Origin: Volvox africanus
Taxonomy: Eukaryota; Chlorophyta; Chlorophyceae; Chlamydomonadales; Volvocaceae
Direction: 5' to 3'
Length of the DNA: 64,000 nt
Assembly: GCA_030268105.1 (NCBI GenBank)
Contig: BSDZ01000004.1
Span: 615,001-679,000 of the forward strand
Made by a program: the position numbers and the translations under genes. Under the pieces are notes generated by a model that saw only the letters and a list, made by a program, of their open reading frames with translations, had not been told where the DNA came from and did no database searches. Positions 59,301-64,000 of the stretch are shown piece by piece (within the stretch, counting starts at the first letter, position 1; every line of letters starts with the position of its first letter).

Positions 59301-62300
59301 ACCTCCAAAGCGCTCTTTTCTGCCTTATCCTCCATCAAGGACAGACACCGCTGCAGATCATCAAGCTGCTCTTGGCGCGCCTCAAGCTGTGCCTTTAGTT
59401 CCGCTAACTGTAATTGGAGCTGATCCTCAATACAACGACCTGCTTCTGCCGCTTCTCTTGCGTCGACAAGCTGCCGTTGCAGATCTTCCAATTGATCAGA
59501 AGATACTGCCAGCTGGCTACGCAAATCGTCAACTTGTTGGCAACTTACTGCCACCTCTTCCTTCGCTGCATCAAGCTGTTTGCGCAGATCAACGATTTCC
59601 CTTGAGCCGATCGCTGCCGCCACGTTCGCAGCTGCAAGCTGTTTGCGCAGATCATCGGCTTGCAAAGAGATGGCCGCTTCTACGGCCTCAGCTGCCGCCA
59701 GCTGTTTGCGCAGACCTGAAGCTTCCTGCGCCCGGGCAACCAGCTGCCGACGCACCTCCTCCACTTGACGGCCGTTCTTCTCTGCAACTTCTTTCGCTTC
59801 CTCCAACTGGTCCTTAAGCGACTCCATGTCGCAAAGCCCAGCTGCTTCGGCCTGTCGGACCTCCACCAACTCCTTTCGCAGGCTGTCCGCCATCATGCAA
59901 CCTTGGGCCAAATCTTTCTCGGCTTCTACCAATTGCCTGCGCAGCTCGTCGACCTGCTTCTGCAGCATTGCTTTCTGTGTTCTGTCGTCCTCTAACCGGC
60001 GCCGCAAATCCTCCGTTTCCTGCCCAGACGCTTCCGCTGCATTCCGGACCTGGTTTAGCTGGTCCCTCAGGTCATCCAGCTCTTGCCTCCTTGCCTCCGT
60101 CTCTGAGTCAGCGTCCACCAGTCTATCCAGCAGCTCCTGCCGAGCTTGGAGCGCTGCTTCTAACCCAGCTTCAGCCTTGTCCAGCTTCTGACGCAGCAGC
60201 TCCGTCTCTCGGCCCCCACTCACAACGACCTCCTGTACTGCCTCCAACTGTTGGCGCAGGCGGTCCGCCTCCGCCCGGAGCGTCGCTGCCGCCTGGTCCG
60301 CGTCCGCGAGTTGTTGCCGCAGCATTGCCACATCGTCAGCAGCGACCGCGCGGGCCTCAACCACCTGTAACTGAAGCCCCTGAACCTCTTCCTCGTGCGC
60401 CTGTGTTTGCGCCTCACGTTCTGCCACGGCTGCGGCCAGTGCAGCCACCAGCTGCTGGCGCAGATCCTCCACATCCCTCAGCGCACCGCCCAAATGGTCT
60501 GCAGCGCGAGTCGGACTACCTGGACCCTATTATAGAAGGGGCATGGCAGAGGTCGGGCAATAACATGCACGGCACGTTCGGTGAAATGAGGTCGGGTACA
60601 GTGCTACTCTGTGTTTCCTGCTGACTTCGATAAATTCGCACACTGCTTTGGAGCTCACATAACAGGAAAGTGACACTACCACCAAGACCGACGCACTGAG
60701 CCTACTTCCAAGCCAAATTCCCTGGGGGCTGGCGCGTTCCATACCTGAGCATCCGCGCTGGAAATTTGCTCATACTGATGATCACATTGCCTCCGCAGCG
60801 GCAGCTGTTCGTCCAACAATGTGCGCTGGCACTCTTCCAGTAGGGCCTGGAGCCTTTCCAGACGGATGCGAAGGGTGACCAACACATCCGGCTCTTGCAC
60901 CCAGGATAGATGCGAATCGTCCGTTTTCCGGGCCATCGTGTCAGGATATGGCTTTGCCAGGACAACTTGCAGCCGACACAGTTCCTCCCGTGTTGCGATG
61001 AGCTCTCCCTGGAGCTGCTCTAGTGGGCCCTCACGCTCAAGCTGCTCAGCGTGTTGGGCCGGGACCTGGGGGTATTCCAGATAGTAAGCCATGTCAGCAG
61101 TAGCCGGTATGAACATGGCCATTGGCACATAGTCCATTTATGAGGTCCTTGAGTTCTGAGAAGACCTGGACAAGAGTTCAAGCGTCCCCTGGATACTCGA
61201 TGCTGTTGAGGACATACATGAGGCGAGGCAATCGGACTCGTTCAAGCCGACCCATCAGCTCACCTCCGTCATGGCGCTTCGCATGTCTGCAATCTGCTGC
61301 ATGGCTGCTGCTAGTTCCGATGTGCGTGTGACCAGTCGCGAGCTAAGATCTGTCATCTCCACGTCCTTGGATGCCATCTGGGCCCGACACAGCTCCAGAT
61401 CTGACAGGGCCTGCGAGAGCTGTTGCCGGACAACCGTCTCCTGCGTAGGTAATGAGGCGCAGTGCACAATCTTGTGATGCCAACAATATAAACGGCATTA
61501 ACCAATTTCCTTATTTTCAGCGTGCAAGCTTCACCATCCAGCGCGCACATGGTGCCATTGTGCTTACCACGGCTATTGTCTTGGCCCGCTCCGCCTCCAG
61601 ATCCGCAGCCAACCGACCGTTGCTAGCCCGCAGCGTTGCCGCTTCTTCCTCGGCCTACAGTAAGCCACCCGGACTGGTGTAACGCCTAAACTCTAACAAT
61701 CAGTTGGGAGGTGTGCAATCATGGATAACCCCTAGGTCCTATGGGCCCTACATTGTACAGCCGTAGCGAGGGGTTGATTTGATGAATTACAACATAGAGC
61801 CCATAGGGCCCAGGTTAGTGTTCCTTTGGTGGAAGCTTTACCACCACCCGGTAACACTGATACCACTTGCAAGCGACATCCATGTATGGTCCAACAAGCG
61901 CTGCATCAAATATGCAAGAACCTGTGTTCCTGGATTACGAATTCATACCTGCGCCAGCTGCTTGCGCGCTGCATCACCCACTACTGTCGCCTGCTGCAGT
62001 TCGATTTCGGCGTCCAATAAAGCGCGGCGTAAGCGCTGCGCCTCCTCACCGGCGGCTATTGCCTGATCAAGATTCCCAGTTCGGCAAGGCAGGGGGATAA
62101 AGCCAAGCGCACCAGCGCACCTAGGCCGGCATTGCGGTCATCAACCTCCGATCAGTCGTGGTACGCTTCTTCGGGCCGCAGATGCAAGCCCCGGTAAAGT
62201 GCACCAAACGAATTTGCTGTTTGCTGACGACTAACACATTTCATCCAAATCGCATACGTACCTGTGCTCCCCGCTCTGCACTCGCAACGCGTGCTGCTTC

Positions 62301-63907
62301 GAGCTCCACGCGCAAAGCATCCGCCAGGACGGTCTCTTGGCGCTCAAGATCCGTGAACTGCACCTGCGATGATGGCAACCAACACACGACATGCAGAAGC
62401 CTGATGCATGGAACGCTTACTTCAACGAAAATCAATAACCTTTAGAGAGGCCCTGATGCATCCATCCTGCCTGTTGGCCACGTGCCCACCTACTCTTCCA
62501 TACCTTCGGCATTAAAGCAGCCTGCATTGCTGCAGAGACAGCCAGGGCCTTATGCTCGGTGACATGCATCCCGGCCGACAGTACCCTGGTTGGACTCCTG
62601 GATTGCTCTCCAGAAGCTGGGCCGTTGTAGTCCGATGCTGCATGGGTGCTCGAATGGCGAGATCCAGCTCCTCCGGCACGATCTCGGGCCAGCTCCGAGC
62701 GTAGGCGCGAGACCTAGACATGTCATGCAAAGGAATGGAGGTAAGCAGCATCAATTCGCATCATATAGCAATGGCTGCATTTCAAGCCAGCTTGGCGGCT
62801 AGGAAATCCTCGCCCAATTACCAATTCCTCTTCCCGTTAGGCTTTAATACGTGCATTATTCGCTGGTAGGTTGAACTCGATGATCTGCTGCTGCCGGCGC
62901 CAGGAGGTGGACCCTCACCCCTTCGGTCTGAAAAGATATTGCGCGGTATTTGCGGCTCACCTGTCGGGGATGCATCACGTCTTCAAACTCATCATCGTCC
63001 TGGAGCTGCGGTAGCTCGTCGCCGTGGCCACCACGAGGACCGCTGCAGTGTAGCGAAGAGAGAGCATACACCGATGCGCCGTCGCTGAGGAAGTGAGGTT
63101 GAGAGGGCTGTTGTTTGGCGTGGTGGTGGTGGTGCACGGTAGGCGTGTCAAGAGTGTTTACGCTTCCGTCCAGGACTCCTGGCGGTGCAGCCGTTCGCCG
63201 CATTGCGTCTCCGGCCAGGTCGTATTCCAATGTTTTCTGATGATTGCGCTGCTGCTCCAGCATGAAGGATGTGATGGCGGACTTGATAGCACTCAAGGTG
63301 GCGGTGTCTGTGGGACCGACCGCAAAGATACGCGTCTACTTTTAAGGGAAGGCGGCTAAAGAATCTATCTCGCATCTCCATGCTGGTTGTGCGAGTGCCG
63401 ACTCTGAATTGTGGGTCCTCCGTTCGTGGGCCTCACATGTTGCCAATCTCCACATTGCAGCTCTGAGTTTAAATTGGTTACGCACCTGGTTTACAATTTT
63501 CTGGAGTGGCCGCCGAACCACGGGCCGCTCGAAGTTCTGAGATCATTGTGAACAGCTCCATCGCCACTTCTGACCTACAATGCATGCACATGCACCCATC
63601 TTCCGCCTCATGCCAGGTCTTTGCTCAGGATCTAGAACGAAGCCTGAAGGCGCCAAGGGGCATCACGCCCAAGCAGCGCTGCCGCCCAATGGTTAAGTAG
63701 ATGCGAGAAAATTATCGATTGCGTCGATCCCCACCCTTGTCGTGGACCTGCGTGCCGGGACCGAGCATGCCGGTTTGCCCGCGTTACATCCCCGGACGTG
63801 TACCTACCATTGTCGCAGTTTTTCTTGCAGCATTGCGCGGGCCGCCTCCTCTTCGTACAAGCGCGCTGCGACACGCGCCTCTATCTCTGCCGCGTCGGGG
63901 TCATCCC
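53350..63907 (-). CDS. Giant coiled-coil protein (5' end off window)
   Basis: Long coiled-coil protein, family not identified; such proteins in algae are often cytoskeletal, basal-body or flagellar scaffolds. Exons (minus): 63907-63808, 63574-63486, 63307-62961, 62713-62504, 62363-62262, 62062-61949, 61654-61568, 61440-61264, 61065-60745, 60498-56831, 56345-56154, 56057-55625, 55427-54377, 54181-53713, 53409-53350; about 2470 residues in the window. The first nine exons join in phase, as do those from 60498 downwards. The one problem is 60745 to 60498: phase 0 meets phase 1, so a short exon is missed or the acceptor differs (GAG/GAT near 60473 would fit). Heptad patterns run almost throughout (EIEARVAARLYEEEAARAML, ERQETVLADALRVELEAAR). 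The C-terminal third is low-complexity. The exon 56345 donor and the last exon are weakly supported. Splitting into two genes at about 60.6 kb is an alternative. Confidence 0.7.
56831..60498 (-). repeat. Intron-free coiled-coil block built of about 21-residue (63-bp) repeats
   Basis: A single 3.67-kb exon encodes 1222 residues in which DLRKQLAAA-type heads recur with a period of about 21 residues, i.e. three heptads, for instance DLRKQLAAANVAAAIGSREI followed immediately by another DLRKQLDAAKEEVAV unit. At the DNA level AGCTGTTTGCGCAGA recurs (plus strand) near 59575, 59638 and 59701, a 63-base spacing. This indicates growth by tandem duplication of a 63-bp unit. The flanking coiled-coil exons are short by contrast. 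Confidence 0.8.
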
Positions 63908-64000
63908 CTAGAGGTAAGCTCCTGACGAACGCTTCCACGGACATCTGCAGTCACGCCGGGCCAGGACCGCATCTCCATAACGGCTGTGTAGGGTTCGGCA
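63908..64000 (-). other. Intron of the coiled-coil gene at the window edge
   Basis: The exon starting at 63907 is preceded by a good pyrimidine-rich acceptor (GCTTACCTCTAG) and begins in phase 1, so the coding sequence must continue beyond the right edge of the window. Confidence 0.6.

Noticed and set aside
1..64000. tRNA or rRNA genes
   Set aside because: I looked for T-loop GGTTCRA and anticodon-arm contexts on both strands and for rRNA-like conserved blocks; none was convincing by eye. A tRNAscan run would be decisive.

Overview
The window looks like nuclear DNA of a green alga, most probably a volvocine chlorophyte (Chlamydomonadales). Coding sequence is split by many GT-AG introns, proteins carry Ala/Pro/Ser/Gly-rich insertions, microsatellites are common in introns, candidate TGTAA poly(A) signals occur, and there is a ciliary-tip protein gene (CEP104/FAP256) plus family-9 cellulases with Cys-rich modules as described in volvocine algae. 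Gene models were built by hand: homologous peptide blocks were joined only where donor, acceptor and reading phase agreed. No transcript evidence was available.

Layout, left to right. (1) 11-12736, minus strand: two tandem GH9 endoglucanase genes. They share intron positions through nine exons; the left copy runs off the window. The right copy is complete (13 exons, 829 aa) with signal peptide, catalytic domain, Pro-rich linker and Cys-rich tail. The left copy has Ala in place of the catalytic-base Asp. (2) 13836-22209, minus: one five-exon gene for a 2176-residue secreted or membrane-anchored protein ending in long Ala-rich amphipathic helix arrays; family unknown. (3) 22.4-24.3 kb: a decayed LINE-type retrotransposon, with a perfect 41-bp inverted repeat and a 17-bp tandem repeat. 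(4) 25947-32340, minus: a 14-exon CEP104/FAP256 homologue whose C-terminus is TPR repeats instead of the usual zinc fingers. (5) 32945-39508, plus: a divergently transcribed 1878-residue protein combining helical-repeat regions with a Mei2-type RRM. (6) 40995-44739, minus: a SURF4/Erv29-type ER cargo receptor. (7) 47624-51531, plus: NAD kinase with a long low-complexity C-terminal extension. (8) 53350-63907, minus, 5' end off the window: a giant coiled-coil protein with a 1222-residue intron-free block of about 21-residue repeats.

The genes do not form one pathway, as expected for a eukaryotic chromosome segment. The features most worth following are the GH9 pair (loss of the catalytic base in one copy, a near-identical exon 5 suggesting gene conversion, a shared GC-AG intron), the TPR-ending CEP104, the helical-repeat/Mei2-RRM protein and the large Ala-rich protein.
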